This document shows, one piece after another, positions 32,792 through 42,165 of a DNA stretch of 43,695 nucleotides. The translations under genes and the position numbers were made by a program. Position 1 is the stretch's first letter; each line of letters starts with the position of its first letter. The notes below the pieces were generated by a model. That model saw only the letters and a program-made list of their open reading frames with translations, was not told the origin of the DNA and made no database searches. This DNA comes from Gammaproteobacteria bacterium (lineage in GTDB: Bacteria; Pseudomonadota; Gammaproteobacteria; Xanthomonadales; Xanthomonadaceae), in contig JAPLSI010000163.1 in assembly GCA_026398715.1 (NCBI GenBank), positions 1-43,695 on the forward strand, read 5' to 3'.

Positions 32792-33763
32792 ATGCGGCCC
32801 AGGCTGGCCCTGGTTGCGGGCGAGCCTGCGGGGGTGGGTCCCGAGCTTTGCGTTCGACTCGCCCAACTCCCCCTTGATTGCGAACCGGTGGCCATTGCCG
32901 ACCCGGACTGCCTTCGGCTCGCCGCCGAATCGCTGGGCCTGCCGCTCCGCCTCATCGATCCCGGACAACCAAGGCAACCGGGCGAGCTGGCGATCCTTCC
33001 CCTCAAGCAACCGGTGCCATGCGAGTTCGGTCGGGCCGACCCCGGCAACGCGCGTTTCGTCATCGACTGCCTGCTGCGCGGCGCGCGCGGCTGCCTGGAC
33101 GGCGAATTCGACGGACTGGTGACCGGCCCGGTCAACAAGGCGAGCATCAATGCCGGCGGCATCGCCTACACCGGCACCACTGAATTGCTGGCCGGACAGG
33201 CAGGCCGCGACGTGGTGATGATGCTGGCCAACCCGAGCCTGCGGGTCGCCCTGGCGACCACCCACCTGCCCTTGCGGCAGGTACCCGACGCGATTACCGC
33301 CGAACTTGTCGAACGCTGCCTGCGCATCCTTGATGCCGCCCTCAGGCGGGACTTCGGCCTGGCCGCGCCGCGCATCGCCGTACTTGGGCTCAATCCGCAT
33401 GCGGGAGAAGCGGGCGTGCTTGGCGACGAGGAAATCCGGGTGATCGAACCCGTGCTGCAATCGCTGCGAAGCGAGGGCATGGCGCTGATCGGCCCCCTGC
33501 CCGCCGATACTGCCTTCCTTCCGCAAAAGCTCGCCGGCTTCGATGCGGTGCTCGCCATGTACCACGACCAGGGATTGCCCGTGCTCAAGCACTCCGGCTT
33601 CGAACACGCAGTGAACATCACGCTCGGACTGCCCTACCCCCGCGTGGCGGTGGACCACGGCACTGCGCTGGAAATCGCCGGCACCGGCGTGGCGGATGCG
33701 TCCAGCCTGATCGCTGCGGTCGCGCTTTGCTCGCAGTTGGCGCGACGCGGGGCAAACGCATGA
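32792..33763 (+). CDS. pdxA: 4-hydroxythreonine-4-phosphate dehydrogenase
   Basis: A 323-residue NAD-dependent enzyme that oxidises 4-phosphohydroxy-L-threonine in the DXP-dependent pyridoxal 5'-phosphate pathway. Markers are the N-terminal ALVAGEPAGVGPELCVRLA, LVTGPVNKASINAGG, TGTTELLAG, the metal-binding ATTHLPLRQVPDAI, LGLNPHAGEAG and YHDQGLPVLK. This route needs DXP, the product of dxs, which is interrupted elsewhere in this window. ATG 32792 is eight bases after the surA stop, and the stop overlaps ksgA as ATGA. Confidence 0.96.
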   Translation: MRPRLALVAGEPAGVGPELCVRLAQLPLDCEPVAIADPDCLRLAAESLGLPLRLIDPGQPRQPGELAILPLKQPVPCEFGRADPGNARFVIDCLLRGARGCLDGEFDGLVTGPVNKASINAGGIAYTGTTELLAGQAGRDVVMMLANPSLRVALATTHLPLRQVPDAITAELVERCLRILDAALRRDFGLAAPRIAVLGLNPHAGEAGVLGDEEIRVIEPVLQSLRSEGMALIGPLPADTAFLPQKLAGFDAVLAMYHDQGLPVLKHSGFEHAVNITLGLPYPRVAVDHGTALEIAGTGVADASSLIAAVALCSQLARRGANA

Positions 33764-34578
33764 GCCATTTCAAGGAACCACCGAAGAAGCAACTCGGCCA
33801 GCATTTCCTGCACGACCGCAGCGTGATCGAGAAGATCGTGCTTGCGGTCAATCCCAAGCCTGGCGACCAGTTGGTTGAAATCGGCCCGGGCCAGGGCGCG
33901 ATAACTTTCCCGCTGCTCAAGCGCCATGGCGCGCTCACCGTCATCGAATTCGATCGCGACCTGATTACGCCGCTGTCCGAAGCCGCGCACGGCCTCGGGG
34001 ATCTGACGATCGTGCACAAGGACGTTTTGAAGGTGGACTTCGGCAAGCTGGCCGGTGAAGGCCGGCTGCGCCTGGTCGGCAACCTTCCCTACAATATTTC
34101 CACGCCCATCCTGTTCCATGTGCTCGAGCATTCCGAATCCATCATCGACATGCATTTCATGTTGCAGAAGGAAGTGGTGGACCGCATGGGCGCGGGCCCG
34201 GGCAGCAAGACCTACGGGCGCCTGAGCGTGATGCTGCAGGCGGTCTGCGAGGTGCAGCCGCTGTTCGACGTGCCGCCGGGCGCCTTCCGGCCGCCGCCGA
34301 AGGTCGACTCCTCGGTGGTGCGGCTGGTGCCGCGCGACGTCAAGTCGGTGGGCATCGACGATGCCGCGCTGTTCGAGCGCGTGGTGCGCGACGCCTTCGG
34401 CCAGCGCCGCAAGACGCTGCGCAATGCGCTGCAGGCGATCTGCACCGGCGAGCAGATCGTGGCTGCCGGCGTCCGCCCGGAACTGCGCGCCGAGCAACTC
34501 GAGGTCGCCCAGTTCATCGCCCTGTCCAACGCCCTGGGCGTCGGCGGGGCAGCGGCAGCGGCCACGGTGGAAATTTAA
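33760..34578 (+). CDS. ksgA: 16S rRNA adenine(1518)/(1519)-dimethyltransferase
   Basis: A 272-residue SAM-dependent enzyme that dimethylates A1518 and A1519 in helix 45 of 16S rRNA late in 30S assembly. [11 protein letters not shown] and [18 protein letters not shown] (SAM loop) lie at the N-terminus, with VIEFDRD, the catalytic NLPYNIS and the C-terminal [15 protein letters not shown] and [12 protein letters not shown]. The length is normal. It starts at ATG 33760, translationally coupled to pdxA. Confidence 0.97.
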   Translation: MSHFKEPPKKQLGQHFLHDRSVIEKIVLAVNPKPGDQLVEIGPGQGAITFPLLKRHGALTVIEFDRDLITPLSEAAHGLGDLTIVHKDVLKVDFGKLAGEGRLRLVGNLPYNISTPILFHVLEHSESIIDMHFMLQKEVVDRMGAGPGSKTYGRLSVMLQAVCEVQPLFDVPPGAFRPPPKVDSSVVRLVPRDVKSVGIDDAALFERVVRDAFGQRRKTLRNALQAICTGEQIVAAGVRPELRAEQLEVAQFIALSNALGVGGAAAAATVEI

Positions 34579-34579
34579 G

Positions 34580-34585
34580 TAAAAT
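34580..34585 (+). promoter_or_regulatory. candidate -10 element, leaderless apaG transcript
   Basis: TAAAAT starts right after the ksgA stop and ends seven bases before ATG 34593, the same spacing as at oxyR. The ATG at 34584 falls partly inside it, which argues for 34593 as the apaG start. Confidence 0.35.
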
Positions 34586-34592
34586 GACCGGC

Positions 34593-34973
34593 ATGAGTCC
34601 CTCGCCGCACGACATCGATGTCCAGGTACAGACCCGGTTCCTGCCGGACCAGTCCACGCCCGAAGACGGGCGCTTCGTGTTCGCCTACACGATCCGCATC
34701 CACAACAGCGGCCAGGTGCCGGCGCGCCTGATCAGCCGGCATTGGCTGATCACCGACGACAACGGCAAGGTCCAGGAAGTGCGTGGCGAAGGCGTGGTCG
34801 GCGAACAGCCGTGGCTGCGCCCTGGCGACGACTTCGAATACACTTCGGGCGCCGTGCTCGAGACGGCACTGGGCACCATGGAAGGGAGCTACCAGATGCT
34901 GGCGGATGACGGCACCCACTTCGACGCGGCGATTGCGCCGTTCACCCTGTCCGTCCCGCGGACGCTGCACTGA
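34593..34973 (+). CDS. apaG: ApaG protein
   Basis: A 126-residue single-domain beta-sandwich protein (DUF525/ApaG family) linked to the apaH operon and to magnesium/cobalt tolerance in enterobacteria; its biochemical role is unsettled. The core [48 protein letters not shown] and [10 protein letters not shown] is highly typical. I choose ATG 34593, which follows a -10-like TAAAAT and matches the usual length; ATG 34584 is three codons upstream. It overlaps apaH by one base (TGATG). Confidence 0.93.
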   Translation: MSPSPHDIDVQVQTRFLPDQSTPEDGRFVFAYTIRIHNSGQVPARLISRHWLITDDNGKVQEVRGEGVVGEQPWLRPGDDFEYTSGAVLETALGTMEGSYQMLADDGTHFDAAIAPFTLSVPRTLH

Positions 34974-35818
34974 TGGCCACTTACGCCATCGGCGACGTGC
35001 AGGGCTGCCACGACACGCTGCAACGCCTGCTCGAGAAGATCCGATTCGACCCTGCGCGCGACCGCCTGTGGTTTTGCGGCGACCTGGTCAACCGCGGCGG
35101 GCAGTCGCTGGAAACCCTGCGCCTGGTGCATTCGCTGGCAATCCACAGCACGGTGGTGCTGGGCAACCATGACCTGTCGCTGCTGGCGATCGCGCAACGC
35201 AGCGAAGTCGACCAGGCCCGGGTGAATCCCGACCTGCGCCGCGTGTTGTTCGCACCCGACCGCGACGAACTCGTGGACTGGTTGCGCCAGCAAAAGCTGA
35301 TGCATGTCGACCGGACGCTGGGCTTCGCGATGGTGCATGCAGGCTTCGCGCCGAAGTGGACCATCAAGATCGCCGAAGCGCGCGCACGCGAGGCCGAAGA
35401 ACAACTGCGCGGCGACGGCTTCCGCAAACTGCTCAAGAACATGTACGGCGACAAGCCGATCTGGAACCCGAAACTGACCGGGCCCGATCGCTTCCGCGCG
35501 ATCGTCAACGTGTTCACCCGGATGCGCTATTGCACGCCAAGCGGCCGCATCGGCTTCGAGGAAAAGGGCCGTCCCGGCACGCAGAAGCCCGGGCTGTACC
35601 CGTGGTTCGACGTGCCCGGCCACGCGCCGCGGGAATTGCCCGTCGTGTGCGGGCACTGGTCGACGCTTGGCTTGTTCATGGGCCTGGGCATCTACGCCAT
35701 CGATACGGGCGCGGTCTGGGGCGGCAAGCTGACCGCGCTGGAGTTGGGCCAGGAACTGCGCCTGCACCAGGTCGCGGGGCGAGAAGTGCCCGCCAACGAA
35801 GTTCGCCGCAGCGCCTGA
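34973..35818 (+). CDS. apaH: symmetrical bis(5'-nucleosyl)-tetraphosphatase
   Basis: A 281-residue metallophosphoesterase that splits Ap4A into two ADP and also removes Np4 caps from RNA. The dimetal motifs are GDVQGCHDTL, WFCGDLVNRGG, VVLGNHDLSLLA and the His in VHAGFAPKW, with GHWSTLG near the end. Length matches E. coli ApaH (280). It ends the lptD-to-apaH run and converges with folA, with only 13 bases between the stops. Confidence 0.96.
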   Translation: MATYAIGDVQGCHDTLQRLLEKIRFDPARDRLWFCGDLVNRGGQSLETLRLVHSLAIHSTVVLGNHDLSLLAIAQRSEVDQARVNPDLRRVLFAPDRDELVDWLRQQKLMHVDRTLGFAMVHAGFAPKWTIKIAEARAREAEEQLRGDGFRKLLKNMYGDKPIWNPKLTGPDRFRAIVNVFTRMRYCTPSGRIGFEEKGRPGTQKPGLYPWFDVPGHAPRELPVVCGHWSTLGLFMGLGIYAIDTGAVWGGKLTALELGQELRLHQVAGREVPANEVRRSA

Positions 35819-35831
35819 TAACGGCGCGAGA

Positions 35832-36329
35832 TCAGCCGGCGGCGCCGGCGATGCGCGAGTAGTCGACGAATTCGAATCCGAACGCGTGCCGCGAATCGCC
35901 GGCATGCGCCTCGCGACGGTCCACCTGCCATTCGCGCGGATCGAATTCGGGAAATTGCACGTCGGCGTCGGCAACCACCGTGTCCACGTGGGTCAGGTAC
36001 AGGCGCGATGCCAGGGGCAGCGCCATTGAATAGATTTCGCCGCCGCCAATCACCATCAGCGGCTCGCCGCCGGCCAGCGCCATCGCATCGGCAACGCTCG
36101 ACACGATCTCCATGCCCTCGAAAGGCGCGTCGGCGGCACGGGTCAGCACCAGGTTGCGGCGGCCCGGCAACGCGCGCCCCAAGGAGCGTGCCGTATTGCC
36201 GCCCATCAGGATCGGCTTGCCAAGCGTGAGCGCCTTGAAGCGCTTGAGGTCATCGGGCAGGTGCCAGGGCATTTCATTGCCCCGGCCGATGCCGCGCGCG
36301 GTGTCGAGCGCGGCGACCAGGCAGATCAT
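35832..36329 (-). CDS. folA: dihydrofolate reductase
   Basis: A 165-residue NADPH-dependent enzyme that reduces dihydrofolate to tetrahydrofolate. It has the N-terminal LVAALDTARGIGRGNEMPWH (Met-20-like loop), LPDDLKRFKALTLGKPILMG, RSLGRALPGRRNLVLTR and VIGGGEIYSMALPLASRLYL, the NADPH-binding strand. It starts at ATG 36329, overlapping the lipoprotein stop (ATGA). It lies in the same operon as thyA, whose reaction produces the dihydrofolate it recycles. Trimethoprim is the classical inhibitor of the family. Confidence 0.96.
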   Translation of the reverse strand: MICLVAALDTARGIGRGNEMPWHLPDDLKRFKALTLGKPILMGGNTARSLGRALPGRRNLVLTRAADAPFEGMEIVSSVADAMALAGGEPLMVIGGGEIYSMALPLASRLYLTHVDTVVADADVQFPEFDPREWQVDRREAHAGDSRHAFGFEFVDYSRIAGAAG

Positions 36330-36973
36330 TGCTTCAGCATTTCGCTGAGCCGGCCGCGGTTGGCGAACGCCCACTTGCCGCCGTACTCGACATCGCTGAT
36401 GCACCAGATGCCGTCGTCGAGCTCGAGCAGCATCGTGTCCTGCCACGAGGCGGAGCCGGCGCCTTCGCCGTGGCGCAGGTCCATCTTCACGGTGGCGCGC
36501 GATCCATCGACCCTGGATTCGGCCGCGGAATAACTGTCCGGGCCTTCGAACAGGCTGCTGAACAGGTCGCCTTCCACCAGCGGCGGCTTTTCGTCGGGGT
36601 TACTGGCGCGGAATTGTTCCTGGCGCACGCGCGCGTCGCGCAAGGCGCTGGCCAACGACGGACACAGGAAGGCGCTGTAGGCATTCATCGAACCCGCGTC
36701 GGGCAGGCCGCTGTTGCCCAGGCGCTGGTGCATGGTCAGGAAGTCCACGACGGCCGCCTCGGGCGATTGTGCTGGCGGCGTCGCAGCAGCCGGCGCCTCG
36801 ACCGGCGCTGCAACTTCGGCACTGGCGACTTCGGCGCCTGCGGCGCCTTCGGTAGTAGCCGTGGTCGTCACGTCGGCGTCGGACTTGGCCGACTTGTGCG
36901 AAAACCACGAACAGCCGCCCAGCAGCAACACTGCCGACATCACACAGGCCAGTCGCATCGGTTTGATCGTCAT
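36326..36973 (-). CDS. lipoprotein of unknown function
   Basis: A 215-residue predicted lipoprotein. ATG 36973 has AGGGGA six bases upstream. The lipobox LLLGGC places the lipidated Cys at residue 21. An Ala/Thr/Glu/Pro-rich linker (about residues 30-70) precedes a folded part beginning SPEAAVVDFLTMHQRLG and ending MLLELDDGIWCISDVEYGG, which resembles small NTF2-like domains in shape; this is a weak impression. No enzymatic motif is seen. It sits between thyA and folA, coupled to folA, so it is co-expressed with folate genes, but a functional link is not evident. Confidence 0.7.
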   Translation of the reverse strand: MTIKPMRLACVMSAVLLLGGCSWFSHKSAKSDADVTTTATTEGAAGAEVASAEVAAPVEAPAAATPPAQSPEAAVVDFLTMHQRLGNSGLPDAGSMNAYSAFLCPSLASALRDARVRQEQFRASNPDEKPPLVEGDLFSSLFEGPDSYSAAESRVDGSRATVKMDLRHGEGAGSASWQDTMLLELDDGIWCISDVEYGGKWAFANRGRLSEMLKQ

Positions 36974-36995
36974 CGTGATTCCCCTGTTTGCCGCG

Positions 36996-37790
36996 TCAAA
37001 CCGCAACCGGCGCCTTGATGGCCGCCTGCGGTTGGTAGCCTTCGATACGGACGTGTTCGGCGCGGAAATCGAACAGGTTGTCCACGGATGGGTCGAGCAC
37101 CAACGTCGGCAACGGGCCCGGCGTCCTTGAAAGTTGCTCACGCGCCTGTTCGAAATGATTGGAATACACGTGCGCATCGCCGAAGGTGTGCACGAATTCG
37201 CCGACCTTCAATCCACACACCTGCGCCACCATGTGGGTCAGCAGCGCGTAGCTGGCGATGTTGAAGGGCACGCCCAGGAAGATGTCGGCCGAGCGCTGGT
37301 ACAACTGGCAGCTGAGCCGGCCCTCGGCAACGTAGAACTGGAACATGGCATGGCAGGGCATCAGCGCCATCTTCGGCAGGTCGGCCACGTTCCAGGCATT
37401 GACGATGAGCCGACGCGAATCGGGATTGCGGCGGATCTCGTCCACCACCCACTGCATCTGGTCCACTTCCACGCCGTCCGCACCGGTCCAGCGCCGCCAT
37501 TGCCGGCCATAGACCGGGCCGAGGTCGCCGTTTTCATCCGCCCACTCGTCCCAGATGCCGACCTTGTTTTCCTTCAGGTAGGCGATGTTGGTGTCGCCCT
37601 GCAGGAACCACAACAGCTCGTGCACGATGGAACGCAGGTGCAGCTTCTTGGTCGTGACCAGCGGGAATCCGTCGCGCAGGTCGAAGCGCAGCTGGCGGCC
37701 GAACAGCGATCGCGTGCCGGTGCCGGTACGGTCGGATTTTTCCGTGCCCTTCTCAAGTGCGTCGCGAAGCAGGTCGAGGTATTGGCGCAT
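36996..37790 (-). CDS. thyA: thymidylate synthase
   Basis: A 264-residue enzyme (the E. coli length) that methylates dUMP to dTMP with 5,10-methylene-tetrahydrofolate, yielding dihydrofolate. Nucleophile Cys146 is in [13 protein letters not shown], the dUMP-phosphate arginines in [13 protein letters not shown] and [12 protein letters not shown], and folate contacts in [20 protein letters not shown]. The start is ATG 37790. Upstream is lgt at 21 bases, downstream the lipoprotein and folA. Confidence 0.97.
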   Translation of the reverse strand: MRQYLDLLRDALEKGTEKSDRTGTGTRSLFGRQLRFDLRDGFPLVTTKKLHLRSIVHELLWFLQGDTNIAYLKENKVGIWDEWADENGDLGPVYGRQWRRWTGADGVEVDQMQWVVDEIRRNPDSRRLIVNAWNVADLPKMALMPCHAMFQFYVAEGRLSCQLYQRSADIFLGVPFNIASYALLTHMVAQVCGLKVGEFVHTFGDAHVYSNHFEQAREQLSRTPGPLPTLVLDPSVDNLFDFRAEHVRIEGYQPQAAIKAPVAV

Positions 37791-37811
37791 GCGGGCGGTG
37801 CTTGCTCGGAA

Positions 37812-38699
37812 TCAGGCAGTGGTCGGGGGCGTCGTCGGCCCGAACACAGGCGCGCGGCGGGACATCCACAGCAGGCCCAGTCCGATCGCAATCAGCGGCA
37901 ACGAAAGCAACTGCCCCATCGTCAGCCAGCCGAAGGCGATATAGCCCAGGTTTTCATCCGGGACGCGGACGAATTCGACCACGAAGCGGAACACGCCGTA
38001 AAGCAGCGCGAACAGGCCCGACACGGCGTAGCGCGGCCGCGGCTTGCGCGAGAAGAAGTACAGCGCCACGAACATCACCAGGCCCTCCAGGAAAGCCTGG
38101 TAGAGCTGCGAAGGATGGCGTGCGTACACGTCCAGCGCGCCGCTGGCATGCAGTTCGCGAAGTTGTTCCATGGACGCGTTGCTGTAGCTGCCCAGGTCGC
38201 TGCGCGGGAAGATCACGCCCCAGCCACTATTGGTGAGCTTGCCCCACAATTCGCCGCCGATGTAATTGCCCAGCCGGCCGAAGCCAAGCCCTGCCGGCAC
38301 CAGCGGCGCCACGAAATCCAGCGTGTCGAAGAAATGGATGCGGCGCGCGCGCGACCACCAGGCGCCGGCGACCATCACGCCGATCAGGCCGCCGTGGAAA
38401 CTCATGCCGCCTTCATTGATGCGCAGCAGGAACATCGGATCGGCGAGCAGCTGTTCGAATCCGTAGAAGAAGACATAACCGATCCGGCCGCCCAGCACCA
38501 CGCCAAGCATGCCGTAGAACAACAGGTCGCCGAATCCGTTCTCGTCCACGCCCGGCAGGCGCCCCGCGCGCACGCGCCGGGTGCCCAGCCACCAGGCCGC
38601 GCCGAACGCGAGCAGGTACATCAGCCCATACCAGTGGATGCCGTGCGGCCAGAACGGCAGCGGTATCGCGATGGGATTGATGTCGTGCAGGAGGGTCAT
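37812..38699 (-). CDS. lgt: prolipoprotein diacylglyceryl transferase
   Basis: A 295-residue inner-membrane enzyme that attaches diacylglycerol from phosphatidylglycerol to the lipobox cysteine of prolipoproteins. About seven membrane segments are visible. The signatures [41 protein letters not shown] and the Lgt motif [15 protein letters not shown] followed by [13 protein letters not shown] are all present. It would process the several lipoproteins encoded in this window. It is seven bases downstream of the TerC-like gene and upstream of thyA. Confidence 0.97.
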   Translation of the reverse strand: MTLLHDINPIAIPLPFWPHGIHWYGLMYLLAFGAAWWLGTRRVRAGRLPGVDENGFGDLLFYGMLGVVLGGRIGYVFFYGFEQLLADPMFLLRINEGGMSFHGGLIGVMVAGAWWSRARRIHFFDTLDFVAPLVPAGLGFGRLGNYIGGELWGKLTNSGWGVIFPRSDLGSYSNASMEQLRELHASGALDVYARHPSQLYQAFLEGLVMFVALYFFSRKPRPRYAVSGLFALLYGVFRFVVEFVRVPDENLGYIAFGWLTMGQLLSLPLIAIGLGLLWMSRRAPVFGPTTPPTTA

Positions 38700-38706
38700 G
38701 GCGCGC

Positions 38707-39432
38707 CTAGTTGCCGAATCGCTTGGCGCGTTGCTTGGCCAGGATATTGAGCGATTCCACCGCCGCCGAGAAAGCCATCGCGAAGTACAGCAGCTTGCGG
38801 TCGATATGGATATCGAAGCCGTCGGCGATCAGCGCGACGCCGACCAGGATGATGAAGGCCAGCGCCAGCATCTTCACGGTCGGGTGGCGGTCGATGAAGT
38901 CGCCGATCGGATTGGAGGCGAAGATCATCACGCCCACGGCGATCATGATGGCGGCGATCATCACCCAGACGTTATCCACCATGCCGACGGCGGTAATGAC
39001 CGAATCGAGCGAGAACACGATGTCGATGATGGCGATCTGCGCGATGACGTAACCGAACACCGCCGAAGGCTTGGTGTCGATGTCCTCGTCTTCGCCGCGA
39101 CCCTCGACGGCGTCGTGGATTTCCATCGTGCCCTTGACCAGCAGGAACAGGCCGCCGGCGATCAGCACCAGGTCGCGCACCGAGAAGTTCTGGCCCATCA
39201 GCGAGAACAGGCTCGCCTGCATTCGGGCCAGGAAGGCCAGCGAGACCAGCAGCATGATGCGCGTGACGCAAGCCAGCATCAGACCGAACTTGCGCGCGGC
39301 GGGCCGGCGCTCGGGTGGCAACTTGCTGACCGCGATGGAAATGAACACCAGGTTGTCCACGCCGAGCACGATTTCCAGCGTGGCCAGGGTGAACAGCGCG
39401 ATCCAGATTTCGCTAGAGAACATCCAATCCAT
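38707..39432 (-). CDS. TerC family integral membrane protein
   Basis: A 241-residue polytopic membrane protein of the TerC/YgjT-YkoY family, recently linked to manganese export. Conserved acidic motifs within membrane segments are [20 protein letters not shown] and [18 protein letters not shown] charged cytoplasmic loop ([13 protein letters not shown]) separates the two halves, and the C-terminus has [10 protein letters not shown]. Metal-ion homeostasis is the likely role, not tellurite resistance. Its ATG directly abuts the dgkA stop (no gap), so it is part of the operon. Confidence 0.9.
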   Translation of the reverse strand: MDWMFSSEIWIALFTLATLEIVLGVDNLVFISIAVSKLPPERRPAARKFGLMLACVTRIMLLVSLAFLARMQASLFSLMGQNFSVRDLVLIAGGLFLLVKGTMEIHDAVEGRGEDEDIDTKPSAVFGYVIAQIAIIDIVFSLDSVITAVGMVDNVWVMIAAIMIAVGVMIFASNPIGDFIDRHPTVKMLALAFIILVGVALIADGFDIHIDRKLLYFAMAFSAAVESLNILAKQRAKRFGN

Positions 39433-39822
39433 TTAGTTGCCCGCCAGCCGTGGGACGAGCAGTAATCCCCAGCAAATCAATACGTTAATGTCCGACAGGA
39501 AAACCGCCGCTGAACCCATGTCCTTCGCACGTCCCGCCAGTTCGTTGTGTTCAGGTCCCCACCGGTCGACCACGGCTTCCAGCGCCGAGTTAAGCACCTC
39601 CACCACCAGCACCAGCATCATCGATCCGATCAGGATGGCGCGCTCGATGCCCGATTCGCCCAGCCATATCGCCAAAGGCGCCAGCACGACGAACAGGTAG
39701 ACCTCGAGCCGGAACGACGACTCCACGGTCCACGTGGCGCGCAGGCCCTTCATGGACCACAGGAATGCCTGCCATGCCCGGAACGGGCTGCGCGGCGCAT
39801 GGCTGCCCGAACTGTCTGCCAT
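39433..39822 (-). CDS. dgkA: diacylglycerol kinase
   Basis: A 129-residue prokaryotic DgkA (E. coli 121), an inner-membrane enzyme with three membrane segments that phosphorylates diacylglycerol to phosphatidic acid, recycling lipid by-products. The catalytic signature runs VVEVLNSALEAVVDRWG and continues ELAGRAKDMGSAAV. It begins ATG 39822, overlapping the gcvPB stop by one base (TGATG). An upstream in-frame start inside gcvPB is not supported. Confidence 0.93.
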   Translation of the reverse strand: MADSSGSHAPRSPFRAWQAFLWSMKGLRATWTVESSFRLEVYLFVVLAPLAIWLGESGIERAILIGSMMLVLVVEVLNSALEAVVDRWGPEHNELAGRAKDMGSAAVFLSDINVLICWGLLLVPRLAGN

Positions 39823-41327
39823 CAGATGTGCGACGGCTCGCCGATGGTCAGTTCTGCGGGCGCGGACTCCTGCGGATGCGGCGCCGGCACGTAGGAAAGA
39901 TCGAGGTCCTTGGCGGCCTTGACGTCGTCGAGGCGGCGCACCGGCGTCGTGTAGGGCGCCGACTTCATCCAGGCGGGATCGTTGCGCGACTTGGCCAGCA
40001 GCTCGCCCATCACCTCGACGAATTGATCGAGCACGTCCTTGCTTTCGGTTTCCGTCGGCTCGATCAGCAGGCACTCGGGTACCAGCAGCGGGAAATAATT
40101 GGTGGGCGCATGGATGCCGTAGTCGAGCAGCGACTTGGAAAAATCCAGCGCCGTGATGCCGTTGTCCTTCTTCTGGCGCTGCACGGTGACGATGAACTCG
40201 TGCGAGGCACGGCGTTGCGGATAGGCCAGGTCGAAGCCCTTGTCGCGCAGGCGCGCCGCCAGGTAGTTGGCGTTGAGCGTGGCGTATTCGCCAACACGGC
40301 GCATGCCTTCACGGCCGAGCAGCCGCGCATACACGTAGGCGCGGATCAGCACGCCGGCATTGCCGCCGAAGGCCGACAACTGGCCGATGGTCTGCGGGCA
40401 TTGCGCATAGCTGGCCTGCTTGAACCGGTCGCCGTCCCTGATGACCAGCGGCACCGGCAGGAAGGGCTTCAGGCGCTCGCTGACGCCGACGGCGCCGGCA
40501 CCCGGGCCACCACCACCGTGCGGCGTGGAGAAGGTCTTGTGCAGGTTCATGTGGATGGCGTCGAAGCCCATGTCGCCCGGCCGAACCTTGCCAAGGATCG
40601 CATTGAGGTTGGCGCCGTCGTAATACAGCAGGCCGCCGGCTTCGTGCACCAGCTTCGCAATCTCGACGATGCGACGCTCGAAGACGCCGATCGTGCTGGG
40701 GTTGGTCAGCATGATGCCGGCCGTCTTCGGGCCGAGCACGGCCTTCAGCGCCTCGACATCGATGTCGCCTTCCGAATTGGTGGGGATTTCGCGCACCGTG
40801 CAGCCGCACATCACCGCCGTGGCGGGGTTGGTACCGTGGGCGGCATCGGGAACGATGATCTCGGTACGCGCCGTGTCGCCGCGGGCCTTGTGGTAGGCCA
40901 TGATCATCGCCACGCCGGCGAACTCGCCCTGCGCGCCGGCCATCGGCGCCAGCGAAACGCCGCCCTTCATGCCGGTCACGTCGGCCAGGATCTCCTGCAG
41001 GTCGTGCATGCAGGCCAGGAAGCCCTGGCTGAGCGACTCGGGCGCATACGGATGGCGGCCGGCAAAACCATCCATCAAGGCGATGGAATGGCAGGCGCGG
41101 GGGTTGTATTTCATCGTGCACGAACCCAATGGATAGAAGTTCGTGTCGATGGAGAAATTCTTGCGGCTCAGCTGCGTGTAGTGGCGTACCGCCTGCAACT
41201 CGGAGACTTCCGGCAGGCCGACCGGCGTGTCGCGAAGGAATCGTTGCGGCAGCGCGGGTGCGGCGACGGCGTCGGCCAACTGGGCACAGGCCATACGGCC
41301 GGGCTGGGACTGCTCGAATATCAGCAT
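39822..41327 (-). CDS. gcvPB: glycine dehydrogenase (decarboxylating) subunit 2
   Basis: A 501-residue PLP-dependent subunit of the glycine cleavage P-protein, which decarboxylates glycine and passes the aminomethyl group to the H-protein. Family features are [40 protein letters not shown], the PLP-lysine motif [20 protein letters not shown] and [18 protein letters not shown]. This is the C-terminal-half protein of the two-subunit form; its partner gcvPA is not next to it. ATG 41327 begins the protein. It heads a seven-gene minus-strand run that also holds thyA and folA. Confidence 0.95.
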   Translation of the reverse strand: MLIFEQSQPGRMACAQLADAVAAPALPQRFLRDTPVGLPEVSELQAVRHYTQLSRKNFSIDTNFYPLGSCTMKYNPRACHSIALMDGFAGRHPYAPESLSQGFLACMHDLQEILADVTGMKGGVSLAPMAGAQGEFAGVAMIMAYHKARGDTARTEIIVPDAAHGTNPATAVMCGCTVREIPTNSEGDIDVEALKAVLGPKTAGIMLTNPSTIGVFERRIVEIAKLVHEAGGLLYYDGANLNAILGKVRPGDMGFDAIHMNLHKTFSTPHGGGGPGAGAVGVSERLKPFLPVPLVIRDGDRFKQASYAQCPQTIGQLSAFGGNAGVLIRAYVYARLLGREGMRRVGEYATLNANYLAARLRDKGFDLAYPQRRASHEFIVTVQRQKKDNGITALDFSKSLLDYGIHAPTNYFPLLVPECLLIEPTETESKDVLDQFVEVMGELLAKSRNDPAWMKSAPYTTPVRRLDDVKAAKDLDLSYVPAPHPQESAPAELTIGEPSHI

Positions 41328-41456
41328 GGAGTGGACTCTCGCGCCGGAATCAATTTCCCTATTTTGACACAGCCCCGGGTCATGGCGGGGTGACCTTAAG
41401 CACAGGGCCCACGAGGCTTCCTGTCCGATGATGGAAGCGTTACCAGGAGATCGAAG

Positions 41457-42152
41457 ATGTTCGATGCACAAAAATTGTTGGGCCAGGTGCTGCGCGAGGC
41501 GGCCGGCGGCGGACTGGGCGGCAGCAAGCACCGGAAACGGCGCTCAGGCTCGCTGACGGGCCTGCCAAGCGGCCTGGAGGCCAAGGTGGGCGTGGGCCTG
41601 CTCGGCCTGGCCATCGCCGCCTACGAACATTTCAAGCAGTCGTCGCCGGCGGCCGTCCAGACGGGTGCGAATCCACCTCCCGCGCCAGCACCGTTGGCCA
41701 GTAGCCTGCCTGCATCGGCCGGGCCTTCCATGCCGCCCCCGCCACCCCCGGGCCGGCCCGATCCTTCGGCGCCCCCACCCGCGGGACAGGGCGACCAACT
41801 GCGCTCGCTGCACCTGCTTCGCGCCATGGTGTCGGCGGCGAATGCGGACGGACACGTGGACGCGACCGAGCGCGCGCAACTGATGCAGCACGCGCGCGAC
41901 GCGGGGCTCGCCGGCGAGGACCTGGATGCACTGGATCGCGAGATCCGCAATCCGCTCAGCCTCGAACAACTGGTCGCGCAGACGCCGTCGGGCCTGAACG
42001 AGGAAGTCTATGTCGCCGCACTGATCGCCATCGACGCCGACAACCCGAACGAACACCAGTTCCTGACGGCGCTGTGCGCCGGCCTGAAACTCGATGCCGA
42101 GGCGCAGGCGCGAATCCGCCGACAACTCGGCATCGCTTCTCCCTCCCCCTGA
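41457..42152 (+). CDS. DUF533 (YebE-like, TerB-fold) protein
   Basis: A 231-residue protein starting at ATG 41457 with AGGAGA at 41445-41450. The N-terminus ([20 protein letters not shown]) is glycine-rich, and a short hydrophobic stretch ([16 protein letters not shown]) could be a membrane or amphipathic segment. A long Pro/Ala linker (residues 66-114, with PPPPPPGRP) leads to a helical TerB-like domain beginning [20 protein letters not shown] and including [10 protein letters not shown] and [13 protein letters not shown]. These are hallmarks of DUF533/YebE. Cellular role unknown. The AIM24 protein follows 13 bases later and may form a pair with it. Confidence 0.88.
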   Translation: MFDAQKLLGQVLREAAGGGLGGSKHRKRRSGSLTGLPSGLEAKVGVGLLGLAIAAYEHFKQSSPAAVQTGANPPPAPAPLASSLPASAGPSMPPPPPPGRPDPSAPPPAGQGDQLRSLHLLRAMVSAANADGHVDATERAQLMQHARDAGLAGEDLDALDREIRNPLSLEQLVAQTPSGLNEEVYVAALIAIDADNPNEHQFLTALCAGLKLDAEAQARIRRQLGIASPSP

Positions 42153-42165
42153 TCCGGAGTACGAA

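Noticed and set aside
31222..33162. 646-codon minus-strand open frame
   Set aside because: Antisense shadow of surA and parts of lptD and pdxA, all of which have strong family motifs.
37134..38750. 538-codon plus-strand open frame
   Set aside because: Antisense to thyA and lgt; His/Gln-rich shadow translation without motifs.
41364..41369. Perfect TTGACA as a -35 for the DUF533 gene
   Set aside because: No -10-like hexamer lies at 16-19 bases downstream; probably chance.
41328..41456. Glycine riboswitch upstream of gcvPB
   Set aside because: The 129-base gap shows none of the conserved aptamer segments and could not hold the tandem form.
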